Part shown: one piece after another, positions 1 through 5,715 of the stretch
Numbering within the stretch: position 1 is the stretch's first letter
How the letters are laid out: each line of letters starts with the position of its first letter
Origin: Bacteroidota bacterium
Lineage (GTDB): Bacteria > Bacteroidota > Rhodothermia > Balneolales > Balneolaceae
DNA: 5,715 nucleotides
Direction: 5' to 3'
Assembly (NCBI GenBank): GCA_024635465.1
Contig: JAGXIS010000169.1
Span: forward strand, 1-5,715
Program-made: the position numbers and the translations under genes
The notes under the pieces: model-generated
Database searches by the model: none
Told to the model about the DNA's origin: nothing
The model's input: only the letters and a program-made list of their open reading frames with translations

Positions 1-489
1 ACATTGGATGTTCTCACAATTTTAGCCCTTGCCTTGCCACGGGTACGATTTGTTGCCAAGTGGCAGTTTCAATATAACCCTCTCTTTTTATTATTGGGTA
101 GACTTACCGGGCAGGTATTTATTCGGAGAGAGAAATCTGAAAAAGCAGTTGACACACTGAAAAAAAATGTGGCCAGAATAAAACGGGATAAATTATCTCT
201 ATTAATGTCTCCGGAAGGCTCCAGAAAACATGATGGAGTTATCGGCCCTTTCAAAAAAGGGCCTTTTCATATGGCTTTAGAACTTGATTATCCTATAATT
301 CCCATCTTTTTTGATGGTAATAGTGAATTAAGCCCCGGTGCATTTATGATCACAAAACCCGGATTCATAACGGCACATATCCATACGCCAATCAGACTAA
401 AAAACAGTGAAGATCGATCGCTTGACATGCAAATTTCGGAAATAAGGTCATTATATCTCAAATGGTCTAATTCAATCGACAATGATTGA
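1..489 (+). CDS. PlsC-type acyltransferase (1-acylglycerol-3-phosphate acyltransferase family), 5'-truncated
   Basis: The gene enters from the left edge and ends at a TGA at 487-489. The reading frame is already open at base 1. A TTG at 4-6 could be read as a start but is almost certainly internal: the Asp codon at 7-9 fits the last residue of the HX4D catalytic motif, so the His lies just outside the window. The other family blocks follow in order: a GQVFIRRE block around 106-129, an SPEGSR block around 208-225 (usually FPEGTR), and a YPIIPI block around 289-306. The family moves an acyl chain onto lysophosphatidate or a related lysolipid at the inner face of the cytoplasmic membrane. A hydrophobic stretch at 82-102 may contact the membrane. 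The exact acceptor cannot be told from this fragment, and other members of the superfamily, such as ornithine-lipid or glycolipid acyltransferases, remain possible. It converges on the small minus-strand gene ending 24 bp away. Confidence 0.85.
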   Translation, partial: TLDVLTILALALPRVRFVAKWQFQYNPLFLLLGRLTGQVFIRREKSEKAVDTLKKNVARIKRDKLSLLMSPEGSRKHDGVIGPFKKGPFHMALELDYPIIPIFFDGNSELSPGAFMITKPGFITAHIHTPIRLKNSEDRSLDMQISEIRSLYLKWSNSIDND

Positions 490-513
490 TCATTAAACTT
501 GCTACTTTAAAAC

Positions 514-765
514 CTATTTTTCTCTATAGAAATAGATTTTTTTATTAACTGTATCTTTACCACTTCTAATCTTGACTTTATTATCTTGATTGTATTGATA
601 TACAGCTGTTCGCATTGAGTTGACCATCTTGTCATTTGTGTAAGATACCTCTATTGCCTGACCACCATCCTCAAGTTTATCAAGAGCATCCATCAACGGC
701 TTGAATTTAGAAGCCCTTCTCTTACTCGATTTTATCTGAGATCGTTTTACAAATTTGATGTTCAT
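514..765 (-). CDS. Small basic protein of unknown function (83 aa)
   Basis: I do not recognise this protein. It has 83 residues with 14 Lys and 6 Arg against 9 Asp/Glu, and no Cys, His or Trp. The first 22 residues carry nine Lys/Arg and look like a disordered or nucleic-acid-contacting tail. Residues 24-32 look helical (LMDALDKLE), followed by GGQ at 34-36, a strand-like AIEVSY at 37-42, a second helix around 47-58, then two strand-like segments (VKIR at 64-67, KIYFYR at 76-81) joined by a charged turn. There is no signal peptide or membrane segment. This layout resembles a compact alpha/beta domain and would suit a small nucleic-acid-binding or regulatory protein, but that is inference. The ATG at 763-765 is preceded only by AT-rich sequence, without a Shine-Dalgarno site. 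Its coherent composition and lack of any better overlapping frame support it as a real gene. Confidence 0.7.
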   Translation of the reverse strand: MNIKFVKRSQIKSSKRRASKFKPLMDALDKLEDGGQAIEVSYTNDKMVNSMRTAVYQYNQDNKVKIRSGKDTVNKKIYFYREK

Positions 766-961
766 AAATTATTTTTATTAAATAGAGTTTCATTGGTACA
801 TATACTTGTTTGAAAATGTATTAATTATTTTTGTAATCATAAAATTAGATTATTCGCTCTAATATATTTTATCTTAATCATTCTCAATTCATTTATTTTA
901 TCTAATATTTACAACTATTATTAGTCAGATGTACTTTTCCTTAAAATATTCGTAAACATAC
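766..961. other. AT-rich divergent intergenic region
   Basis: This gap separates the start of the small basic protein gene (leftward) from the start of the membrane protein gene (rightward), so it should hold both promoters. It is very AT-rich. On the plus strand TACTTTTC near 930-937 resembles the Bacteroidota -7 element (TAnnTTTG) and lies about 25 bp before the ATG at 962. Nineteen bases upstream of it is TTTACA, a poor match to the -33 TTTG. On the minus strand TACATTTT near 812-819 is a similar near-match. Neither is convincing in such AT-rich DNA. I see no coding sequence or strong hairpin here. Confidence 0.3.
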
Positions 962-1348
962 ATGCTTGAAGCTACACGTCATAACTACAGATTAATAACC
1001 ATTTTTATTTCAACCCTTGCAGCCGGTTTACCGCTTTGGACAAGCAGTTCCCGACAAGTAGATTTTACAGAGATCACTTTCCTGTTAATCTGGTTATTGT
1101 TAGGTGTTATTGCTTCAATTACTACTCAATTTGTGGTTAACCTGAAATTGAGAGATATGATAGGCTGTTTTGCAATTGGTTATGTAACTGCTGTGGTAAT
1201 ACACTTTGTATCAAGCATACTTCTCACCAGTTATATCCAGAGTCGGTTCGAACTTTCTCTTTTCATGGCATTGGTTATCGGTATAACATCTGCATGGTTA
1301 GGCTCTCTTCTTTGGAAAGGAGTTAAAGTCAATAAAACGAAAAAGTGA
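962..1348 (+). CDS. Four-helix integral membrane protein of unknown function (128 aa)
   Basis: I do not recognise the family. The protein has four hydrophobic segments, at about residues 11-27, 36-59, 66-91 and 98-118, which fill most of its 128 residues. Basic residues lie at the N-terminus (Arg6, Arg10), in the short loop between helices 2 and 3 (Lys62, Arg64) and in the Lys-rich C-terminal tail (residues 119-128). The positive-inside rule then puts both termini and that loop in the cytoplasm. No catalytic motif or metal-binding cluster is visible. The ATG at 962 is the first in the frame and directly precedes the first helix. It has no Shine-Dalgarno sequence, as elsewhere in the window. 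Its TGA lies 12 bp from the stop codon of the convergent hydrolase gene. It is transcribed alone as far as the window shows, so the context gives no hint of a job. Confidence 0.75.
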   Translation: MLEATRHNYRLITIFISTLAAGLPLWTSSSRQVDFTEITFLLIWLLLGVIASITTQFVVNLKLRDMIGCFAIGYVTAVVIHFVSSILLTSYIQSRFELSLFMALVIGITSAWLGSLLWKGVKVNKTKK

Positions 1349-1362
1349 AAAATCGATTCACT
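1341..1362 (-). terminator. Small hairpin over both convergent stop codons
   Basis: AGTGAA at 1344-1349 and TTCACT at 1357-1362 form a perfect 6-bp stem around a 7-nt loop. It covers the TGA of the membrane protein gene and touches the TAG of the hydrolase gene. Read on the minus strand, the stem runs into a T-rich tract (complement of 1332-1344), as expected for an intrinsic terminator of the hydrolase transcript. On the plus strand no T tract follows. The stem is short and AT-rich, so it would be a weak terminator. Confidence 0.4.
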
Positions 1363-2185
1363 ATCTGATAAACTCTCTAAGTGACTGTCTGAAAAGAGTA
1401 GTAGTAGCAAGATTATTGTGTTCCCCTCCTGATATTTTCACCAACTTTTTCTGAGTTGATGCAGATTTTTCATACAGTTCTTCAGCCATTCGAATAGGCG
1501 TTACGTCATCCTCAGTTCCGCTCATTATCAACAATGGAGTTGTAATGGAGGCCACTTTATCTGTATTACTTTGTGCTTTAACATCTTCATCTATCTCAAA
1601 TCTTACAAAAGGTCTCATTATCCATGGGATTAACCTTTTTGACCAGCGTTCCACATCTGTTACCGGACTTTCGAGAATATACCCATCAATTGAATTTTCT
1701 TCTGTAAGCATTGCCGATAGAAAAGAGCCCATTGAATGCCCATGAATAAATATTTTATCTGTTTGCGGAACTTCATCCGACGTGACAAACCGAAATGCTG
1801 CTCTTGCATCTTCCTGAACTCCATTTACTGATGGGTCTCCACTACTGAGACCATATCCCCTATAATCGATCAAAAGTAAATTTACCGGCATTGTGGCATA
1901 CGCCTGGATCAAGGGGCGAGATTTTACCATCAAAAATCCGTTTCCACCCAGGTAGAGTACTGTTGCAACAGCATCATCACGTTGAAGAAACCATGCATCC
2001 AAAGATTCTCCATCTTCTGTTTCGATGGTTTGGGGCTGCAAATTAAAAGCACTCACGTCAAAAGACGCCGGTGTAATTGTTCTGTGAGCATCAAAAGCAT
2101 CACTTTCAGTAATTTCAATTGTGGTGCAACTCATTACAGTTAAAAGGAGGGTACATGTGAGGAATATGGAAAGTGTTTTTAACAT
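1361..2185 (-). CDS. Lipoprotein alpha/beta hydrolase, BEM46/ABHD-like
   Basis: This is a 274-residue serine hydrolase with a lipoprotein signal peptide. The N-terminus has Lys3, a hydrophobic core at residues 5-17 and a lipobox TVMSC, so Cys20 should be lipidated and the enzyme held on a membrane outside the cytoplasm. The alpha/beta-hydrolase elements are in order: LGGNG at 79-83 (oxyanion-hole region), DYRGYG at 107-112, the nucleophile elbow GHSMG at 149-153 with Ser151, GTEDDVTP at 223-230 with probable catalytic Asp226, and GGEHNN at 253-258 with His256. The triad is therefore complete. DYRGYG followed by SSGDPS is typical of the BEM46/ABHD13-like and COG1073 hydrolases, most of which are poorly characterised esterases or thioesterases, so the substrate is unknown. 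The length fits the family plus a signal peptide. The ATG at 2183-2185 is supported because it gives a proper signal peptide. The gene stands alone and converges on the membrane protein gene. Confidence 0.88.
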   Translation of the reverse strand: MLKTLSIFLTCTLLLTVMSCTTIEITESDAFDAHRTITPASFDVSAFNLQPQTIETEDGESLDAWFLQRDDAVATVLYLGGNGFLMVKSRPLIQAYATMPVNLLLIDYRGYGLSSGDPSVNGVQEDARAAFRFVTSDEVPQTDKIFIHGHSMGSFLSAMLTEENSIDGYILESPVTDVERWSKRLIPWIMRPFVRFEIDEDVKAQSNTDKVASITTPLLIMSGTEDDVTPIRMAEELYEKSASTQKKLVKISGGEHNNLATTTLFRQSLREFIR

Positions 2186-2267
2186 TTTATTGAATTTTTA
2201 AAGGATCCGAATTGTATATAAAATTTATTTGAAATGGGAACTCTACAGATGTTTTACACCACAACAT

Positions 2268-2287
2268 ATGAGTCAGCATCAACTCAT
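2268..2287. repeat. Short inverted repeat upstream of the hydrolase gene
   Basis: ATGAGT (2268-2273) and ACTCAT (2282-2287) are perfect inverted arms around an 8-nt spacer, about 80 bp upstream of the hydrolase start codon. It could be a weak hairpin or a binding site. Arms of this size occur by chance, so nothing firm can be said. Confidence 0.2.
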
Positions 2288-2329
2288 TTAAGTGTCTTTT
2301 AATAGAAAAAGTTTCTTGATATAAAATAT

Positions 2330-2377
2330 TTTTTTCAAAAAAAGCCCCATCAAATATAAATATTTTTTTGGGCTCTA
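2330..2377 (-). terminator. Terminator-like hairpin on the minus strand
   Basis: On the minus strand AGAGCCC (complement of 2370-2376) can pair with GGGCTTT (complement of 2341-2347): seven pairs including one G-U. This is followed by further T's (complement of 2337-2340), giving a T tract of seven in total. The 22-nt loop itself holds an AAATA/TATTT inverted repeat that could extend the structure. A stem with a G/C core followed by a T run is the form of an intrinsic terminator. It lies about 140 bp past the tRNA terminator on the same strand, so the transcript it would stop is unclear: tRNA read-through, or an RNA starting in 2378-2517. It is not downstream of any protein gene that I can support. 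Confidence 0.45.
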
Positions 2378-2433
2378 TTCAATCAGGTTAAAATTAAGTA
2401 TAAATTTGAATGGCTAAAGCTTCCATGATACTT

Positions 2434-2465
2434 ACGATGCACGTGAGTGTCTGACTCTGCATCGT
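2434..2465. repeat. Strong bulged hairpin of unknown role
   Basis: ACGATGCA at 2434-2441 and TGCATCGT at 2458-2465 are perfect 8-bp inverted arms. Inside them GAGT (2445-2448) and ACTC (2454-2457) pair to form a second stem closed by a 5-nt loop, with a 3-nt bulge (2442-2444) on one side. The whole 32-nt unit folds as 12 base pairs on either strand. No T run follows on either strand, so it is not an intrinsic terminator by itself. The surrounding interval of about 2400-2520 is visibly richer in G and C than the DNA on its left. It may be part of a small RNA, a REP-like element or a remnant of an element. Confidence 0.5.
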
Positions 2466-2517
2466 CTACAAAACTCTGTGGATCTGGATCCTTCTTGAGT
2501 GGTCTGTTCAGTTGAGT

Positions 2518-2555
2518 AAAACAAAAAAGGACAGCCCTTATTCAGAACCGTCCTT
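2518..2555 (-). terminator. Intrinsic terminator of tRNA-Val
   Basis: Reading the minus strand downstream of the tRNA, AAGGAC (complement of 2550-2555) pairs with GTCCTT (complement of 2527-2532). The stem continues inward through five more pairs, three of them G-U, to give 11 pairs around a 7-nt loop. A T-rich tract (complement of 2518-2526) follows at once. The stem starts 16 bp past the 3' end of the tRNA, the expected position for ending its transcript. Confidence 0.75.
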
Positions 2556-2571
2556 GTCGCTTTTAATGATG

Positions 2572-2645
2572 TGGGCAATGAGGGATTCGAACCCCCGACC
2601 CCCTCGGTGTAAACGAGGTGCTCTAACCAACTGAGCTAATTGCCC
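2572..2645 (-). tRNA. tRNA-Val (anticodon UAC)
   Basis: The minus strand folds into a complete 74-nt cloverleaf. The acceptor stem is GGGCAAT with ATTGCCC. The D arm is GCTC/GAGC around AGTTGGTTA. The anticodon stem CCTCG/CGAGG closes the loop TTTACAC, whose anticodon UAC reads GUA and related valine codons. The T arm is GGGGG/CCCTC with one G-U pair and the invariant TTCGAAT loop. The discriminator base is A73. The next bases are not CCA, so the CCA end must be added by the tRNA nucleotidyltransferase. The gene stands alone, with an AT-rich upstream region (2646-2720) where a promoter should lie but is not clearly recognisable, and a good terminator downstream. Confidence 0.97.
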
Positions 2646-2734
2646 TCAATAACTGAGTAGCTTTAAATATAAGAACTATATAAATCTGATAAAACAGTTT
2701 TTAGTAAACTAATTTTTTTTTATCTATATAGTAG

Positions 2735-2753
2735 TAGTTAACACTGTTAAGTA
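2735..2753. promoter_or_regulatory. Candidate operator palindrome upstream of fadI
   Basis: TAGTTAACACTGTTAAGTA is a 19-bp inverted repeat around a central C, in which eight of nine positions per half-site match; the only mismatch is the G-G pair at 2737/2751. The core TTAACA-C-TGTTAA is perfect. It ends 30 bp before the fadI start codon, in the only space available for the promoter of the fadI-fadJ operon. A TAAAAT at 2767-2772 could be a -10 hexamer, which would place the palindrome over the -35 region, as for a repressor site. Size and symmetry suit a dimeric regulator of the TetR or GntR kind that controls many fad operons, but the binding protein is not in the window. Confidence 0.4.
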
Positions 2754-2783
2754 GGGCAGTTAAATGTAAAATTATCGTTACTC

Positions 2784-4085
2784 ATGAATAATCAATCTTT
2801 GAAAAAGGAAGTCGTTTTCATCGATGGGGTTCGAACCCCTTTTCTTCGATCTCAGACCGACTTTAAAAAATTTTCTGCCTATGATCTTGGCAGATTTGCT
2901 TTAACAGGGTTAATCACTAAAACTAAAGTAGACGGTGATGATATCGGTCATGTCTATTTTGGGAATGTCATTCAAGATATTAACACAAGTAACATCGCCC
3001 GGGAAGTATCTTTGGCAGCCGGTTTGCCCGGCAATATCCCCGCTACTACAACTTCCATGGCCTGCATATCGTCGTATATTGCAATATCTACGGCTGTAAA
3101 TGCAATCTCGATGGGACAAATCAACGTGTCAGTCGTGGGTGGGGTCGAGGTTATGAGTGACATCCCGATCCGATTCCGGAAAAAATTCCGACAGAAACTG
3201 CTTGAAACACAAAAATATAAAAAACCCACCGACTGGCTCGGTTTCTTCAAAGGCCTCGGTCCATCCGACTTCCTCCCGGAAATCCCTTCTATTTCAGAAT
3301 TCTCAACCGGTGAAACCATGGGCGAAAGTTGTGATAAAATGGCTGCCAAATATGGCGCAACCAGGGAGGAACAGGATGAATACGCTCTCCGCTCTCATCA
3401 TTTAGCAGCAAAAGCTCTGGATGAGGGTCTGTTTGACGACGAAATCATACCTGTATCTGTCAATAACGGAAAACATGTGGTTTCGTCTGACAATGGAATT
3501 CGGGGTGATAGTACCCTGGAGAAACTCTCCTCTCTGCGACCTGCATTTATCAAACCACACGGTACGGTAACGGCCGGTAATTCCTCTTTCCTCACGGATG
3601 GTGCATCTGCCGGCTTGCTGATGGAAAAAAAGCACGCACTGAATAATGGTTACATACCCAAAGCGATCATTCGAAGTTTTACCTACGTTGCAAAAAAACC
3701 GGGTGATGAATTACTGATAGGGCCTGCACTAGCCGTCCCTGTCGTGTTGGACGAAATGAATCTTACACTGAATGATATTGATGTTTTTGAGTTTCATGAA
3801 GCCTTTGCCGGACAGATGGTCGCAGTACTTAAAGCCCTGGATAGTGATGCATTTGCCAAGTCGCACCTCAACCGTGATAAAAAAGTGGGAAAAATACCCC
3901 TTGAAAAACTGAATACCCGTGGCGGATCACTCTCTATCGGACATCCATTTGGAGCCACGGGCACCCGACTTGTATCAACCGCTGCTAATCGACTGCGTGA
4001 TGAGGGTGGGAAATTTGCTCTGATCGCCGCATGTGCTGCCGGTGGACAGGGGCATGCAATGATTATCGAATCTTTCAACGATTAA
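2784..4085 (+). CDS. fadI: Acetyl-CoA C-acyltransferase (3-ketoacyl-CoA thiolase), FadI/HADHB type
   Basis: This 433-residue thiolase carries out the last step of beta-oxidation, cleaving 3-ketoacyl-CoA with CoA to give acetyl-CoA and a shortened acyl-CoA. The N-terminal DGVRTPF (residues 14-20) is a thiolase signature. The nucleophile is Cys94 in SMACISS, the second active-site region is FEFHEAFAGQ with His338, the catalytic His387 lies in GHPFGATG (386-393), and Cys417 lies in CAAGGQG (417-423). HEAF in place of NEAF, the VEVMSDIPIR segment (121-130) and SEFSTGETMG (171-180) are features I recall from the trifunctional protein beta subunit and FadI rather than FadA. Residues 131-158 form a basic insert that in the TFP family lies in the membrane-associating loop region. 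Length fits FadI (about 436). ATG 2784 gives the expected N-terminus; no Shine-Dalgarno sequence is visible. It is the first gene of an operon with fadJ, 24 bp downstream, the same order as E. coli fadIJ. Confidence 0.95.
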   Translation: MNNQSLKKEVVFIDGVRTPFLRSQTDFKKFSAYDLGRFALTGLITKTKVDGDDIGHVYFGNVIQDINTSNIAREVSLAAGLPGNIPATTTSMACISSYIAISTAVNAISMGQINVSVVGGVEVMSDIPIRFRKKFRQKLLETQKYKKPTDWLGFFKGLGPSDFLPEIPSISEFSTGETMGESCDKMAAKYGATREEQDEYALRSHHLAAKALDEGLFDDEIIPVSVNNGKHVVSSDNGIRGDSTLEKLSSLRPAFIKPHGTVTAGNSSFLTDGASAGLLMEKKHALNNGYIPKAIIRSFTYVAKKPGDELLIGPALAVPVVLDEMNLTLNDIDVFEFHEAFAGQMVAVLKALDSDAFAKSHLNRDKKVGKIPLEKLNTRGGSLSIGHPFGATGTRLVSTAANRLRDEGGKFALIAACAAGGQGHAMIIESFND

Positions 4086-4109
4086 TTCATCGATCTAAAC
4101 TTTAATACT

Positions 4110-5715
4110 ATGAAGCAGAATATATTTTCTATTCAAACAATTGATCGTGTTACTGTTGTTACACTCGACACTCCCGGCGAGAAAGTAAACAAACTCACTA
4201 AAGACCTTTTGGATGAGTTCACCTCATTTATCGATTCATTTGAAAAAGACGACTCCGTCGATGGGGCTCTTCTGATCAGTGGAAAAGAGGGGAATTTTAT
4301 TGCCGGTGCAGATATTGAGATGTTCAAAACCAGGGAAACTGCTGAAGAGTTGGAACAACTCAGTCTTGACGGACATGAGATCCTATTGCGAATTGAAAAT
4401 CTTAATAAACCTGTCGTAGTGGGAATTCACGGTTCTTGTATGGGTGGTGGAACGGAGTTGGCTCTTGCTTGCCACTACAGAATTGTGTCGGACCACAGCT
4501 CCACGAAGATAGGCCTACCTGAAGTCAAATTAGGGCTCCTCCCGGGGATGGGGGGAACGCAGAGGTTGCCCAGGTTGATTGGCATCCAGAAAGCATTAGG
4601 CTATATGCTGCCCGGAAAAAATATGTACAGCTATCAAGCAAAAAAAACCGGTTTTGCAGACGAAGTGGTTCATAAACATGCTTTGGTCACTGCCGGTGTA
4701 AAAGCAGTAAAAAAACTGAATACGATAAATTTTCAAAGAACCGATCGTCGATCATGGATGGAAAAGCTGCTGGAAGGAAATCCCATTGGCAAAAAAATAA
4801 TCTTTAGTCAGGCACGAAAACGAACATTGGGGCAGACCAAAGGAAATTATCCTGCTCCACTGAAAATCATAGAAAGTGTCAGATTTGGGCTTAAAAATGG
4901 GCTAAAAAAAGGAATTCAAAATGAAGCAAAGCTTTTCGGAGAGCTGGCTGTTACTCCGGAATCCCGGGCGTTGGTTCAGCTCTTTTTCGCAATGAATGAT
5001 GCCAAAAAGAATCCGCTGGAAGAGAAAAAAAGAGACGTTCATCGAGTCGCTGTTTTAGGCGCCGGACTCATGGGCTCAGGCATCACGGAAGTTTCTATTG
5101 ATGATGGAATTCATGTCTGGCTGAAAGATCAATCCATTGAAAATGCTTTGAAGGGAGCCGATGACATTAAAAATAATCTAGACAAACTCGTTTCCAAAAG
5201 GGTAATAACCTCATTTGAAAGGGATGAGAAAATAGGATATATCCATCCCACAAAAAGCTACGATCAATTTGATAAAAAAGATCTGGTTATAGAAGCCGTT
5301 TTTGAAGATCTGAATTTAAAACAGACTATCGTTAAAGAAGTGGAAGCCGCTACCGGTGAGCATACAATTTTTGCTTCCAACACATCATCACTTCCCATTT
5401 CTGACATTGCAGCAAAGGCTAATAGGCCTGAGAATATAATCGGTATGCACTACTTTTCTCCTGTCCAAAAAATGCCTCTTCTTGAAATTATCAAAACAGA
5501 TAAAACGGCTGATTGGGTTACGGCCACAGCATTTGATGTTGGAATTCGACAGGGTAAAACGGTCATTGTGGTGAATGACGGACCGGGATTTTATACGACC
5601 CGAATTCTAGCCCCATTTATGAATGAGGCACTCTTGCTACTCGAAGAAGGTGCGTCCATTGAACAGTTAGAGCGTGTGATGAAACAGTTTGGTTTTCCGG
5701 TCGGACCTATTGCTC
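4110..5715 (+). CDS. fadJ: Multifunctional beta-oxidation protein, FadJ/HADHA type (enoyl-CoA hydratase and 3-hydroxyacyl-CoA dehydrogenase), 3'-truncated
   Basis: The frame opens at ATG 4110 and stays open for 535 codons to the window edge; relatives have about 710-730 residues, so roughly a quarter is missing. Residues 1 to about 190 form a crotonase-fold hydratase: AGAD at 65-68 (oxyanion hole), MGGGTE with Glu116, and GLPEVKLG with Glu138, the two catalytic glutamates. Their 22-residue spacing matches the mitochondrial alpha subunit as I recall it; E. coli FadB has 20. The dehydrogenase follows: Rossmann motif GAGLMG at 317-322 for NAD, EAVFED at 395-400, SNTSSLPI at 423-430, and His447 in HYFSPV with Glu459 as the catalytic dyad. 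[12 protein letters not shown] (489-500) begins the C-terminal part. The protein would convert trans-2-enoyl-CoA to 3-ketoacyl-CoA and pass it to FadI, with which it should form a complex. No terminator lies in the 24-bp gap, and no Shine-Dalgarno sequence is seen. Confidence 0.95.
   Translation, partial: MKQNIFSIQTIDRVTVVTLDTPGEKVNKLTKDLLDEFTSFIDSFEKDDSVDGALLISGKEGNFIAGADIEMFKTRETAEELEQLSLDGHEILLRIENLNKPVVVGIHGSCMGGGTELALACHYRIVSDHSSTKIGLPEVKLGLLPGMGGTQRLPRLIGIQKALGYMLPGKNMYSYQAKKTGFADEVVHKHALVTAGVKAVKKLNTINFQRTDRRSWMEKLLEGNPIGKKIIFSQARKRTLGQTKGNYPAPLKIIESVRFGLKNGLKKGIQNEAKLFGELAVTPESRALVQLFFAMNDAKKNPLEEKKRDVHRVAVLGAGLMGSGITEVSIDDGIHVWLKDQSIENALKGADDIKNNLDKLVSKRVITSFERDEKIGYIHPTKSYDQFDKKDLVIEAVFEDLNLKQTIVKEVEAATGEHTIFASNTSSLPISDIAAKANRPENIIGMHYFSPVQKMPLLEIIKTDKTADWVTATAFDVGIRQGKTVIVVNDGPGFYTTRILAPFMNEALLLLEEGASIEQLERVMKQFGFPVGPIA

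Noticed and set aside
4..6. TTG as the start codon of the acyltransferase
   Set aside because: The next codon fits the Asp of the HX4D catalytic motif, so the protein must begin well upstream, outside the window.
1545..1745. Plus-strand open frame inside the hydrolase gene
   Set aside because: It lies antisense to the hydrolase catalytic core and resembles no protein. The minus-strand gene explains this DNA.
2324..2369. Two copies of AAATATTTTTTT spaced 34 bp apart
   Set aside because: This is low-complexity A/T sequence. One copy lies in the loop of the terminator-like hairpin, and chance explains the repeat.
2394..2462. 22-codon minus-strand frame starting with ATG in the structured interval
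   Set aside because: It is too short, has no visible ribosome binding site, and its start lies within the hairpin. There is nothing to support translation.
2480..2491. Inverted repeat GGATC-TG-GATCC
   Set aside because: Five-base arms with a 2-base centre are expected by chance, and there is no nearby start or promoter for it to act on.
2700..2721. TTAGTAAACTAA followed by a T run as a plus-strand terminator
   Set aside because: The stem is only four A/T-dominated pairs, and no plus-strand gene ends upstream of it.
2826..2839. Perfect 14-bp palindrome GGGGTTCGAACCCC, like a tRNA T-arm, inside fadI
   Set aside because: It encodes GVRTP of the conserved thiolase signature, in frame, and no cloverleaf can be built around it. 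The likeness to the nearby tRNA-Val T-arm looks like coincidence.
2972..3349. Long minus-strand open frame inside fadI, with others at 3398-3635 and 3794-4078
   Set aside because: They are antisense to a clearly conserved thiolase and their translations show no recognisable domain. They are shadows of the coding strand.
4133..4327. Minus-strand open frame at the start of fadJ
   Set aside because: It is Ser-rich antisense translation of the conserved hydratase domain.

Overview
The window looks like a stretch of chromosome from an AT-rich member of the Bacteroidota/Balneolota group. The evidence is indirect. Translation starts lack Shine-Dalgarno sequences and sit in AT-rich leaders, the tRNA gene does not encode its CCA end, and the fatty-acid oxidation proteins resemble the mitochondrial trifunctional protein and FadI/FadJ types. 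The phylum is an inference, since no marker gene is present.

Layout from left to right. (1) The 3' part of a PlsC-type acyltransferase gene (plus strand, cut by the window edge). (2) A convergent small gene for a basic 83-residue protein of unknown function (minus). (3) An AT-rich divergent intergenic region of about 200 bp. (4) A four-helix membrane protein of unknown function (plus), which nearly abuts (5) a convergent lipoprotein alpha/beta hydrolase of the BEM46/ABHD type (minus). A small hairpin lies over both stop codons. (6) A non-coding stretch of almost 390 bp holding two terminator-like hairpins on the minus strand and an additional strong hairpin between them. (7) tRNA-Val(UAC) on the minus strand. 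(8) A 138-bp leader with a near-perfect 19-bp palindrome. (9) A two-gene plus-strand operon, a FadI/HADHB-type thiolase followed 24 bp later by a FadJ/HADHA-type multifunctional protein. The second gene is open for 535 codons and runs off the right edge.

The two right-hand genes together encode the last three steps of the beta-oxidation cycle: hydration of enoyl-CoA, oxidation of 3-hydroxyacyl-CoA and thiolytic cleavage. The acyltransferase at the left edge belongs to phospholipid synthesis, but there is no sequence sign that it is coregulated with the beta-oxidation operon.

No CRISPR array, insertion sequence, phage gene or defence system can be seen. The most useful leads are the candidate operator in front of fadI, the structured minus-strand interval between two terminators that could be a small RNA or a decayed gene end, and the uncharacterised 83-residue basic protein.
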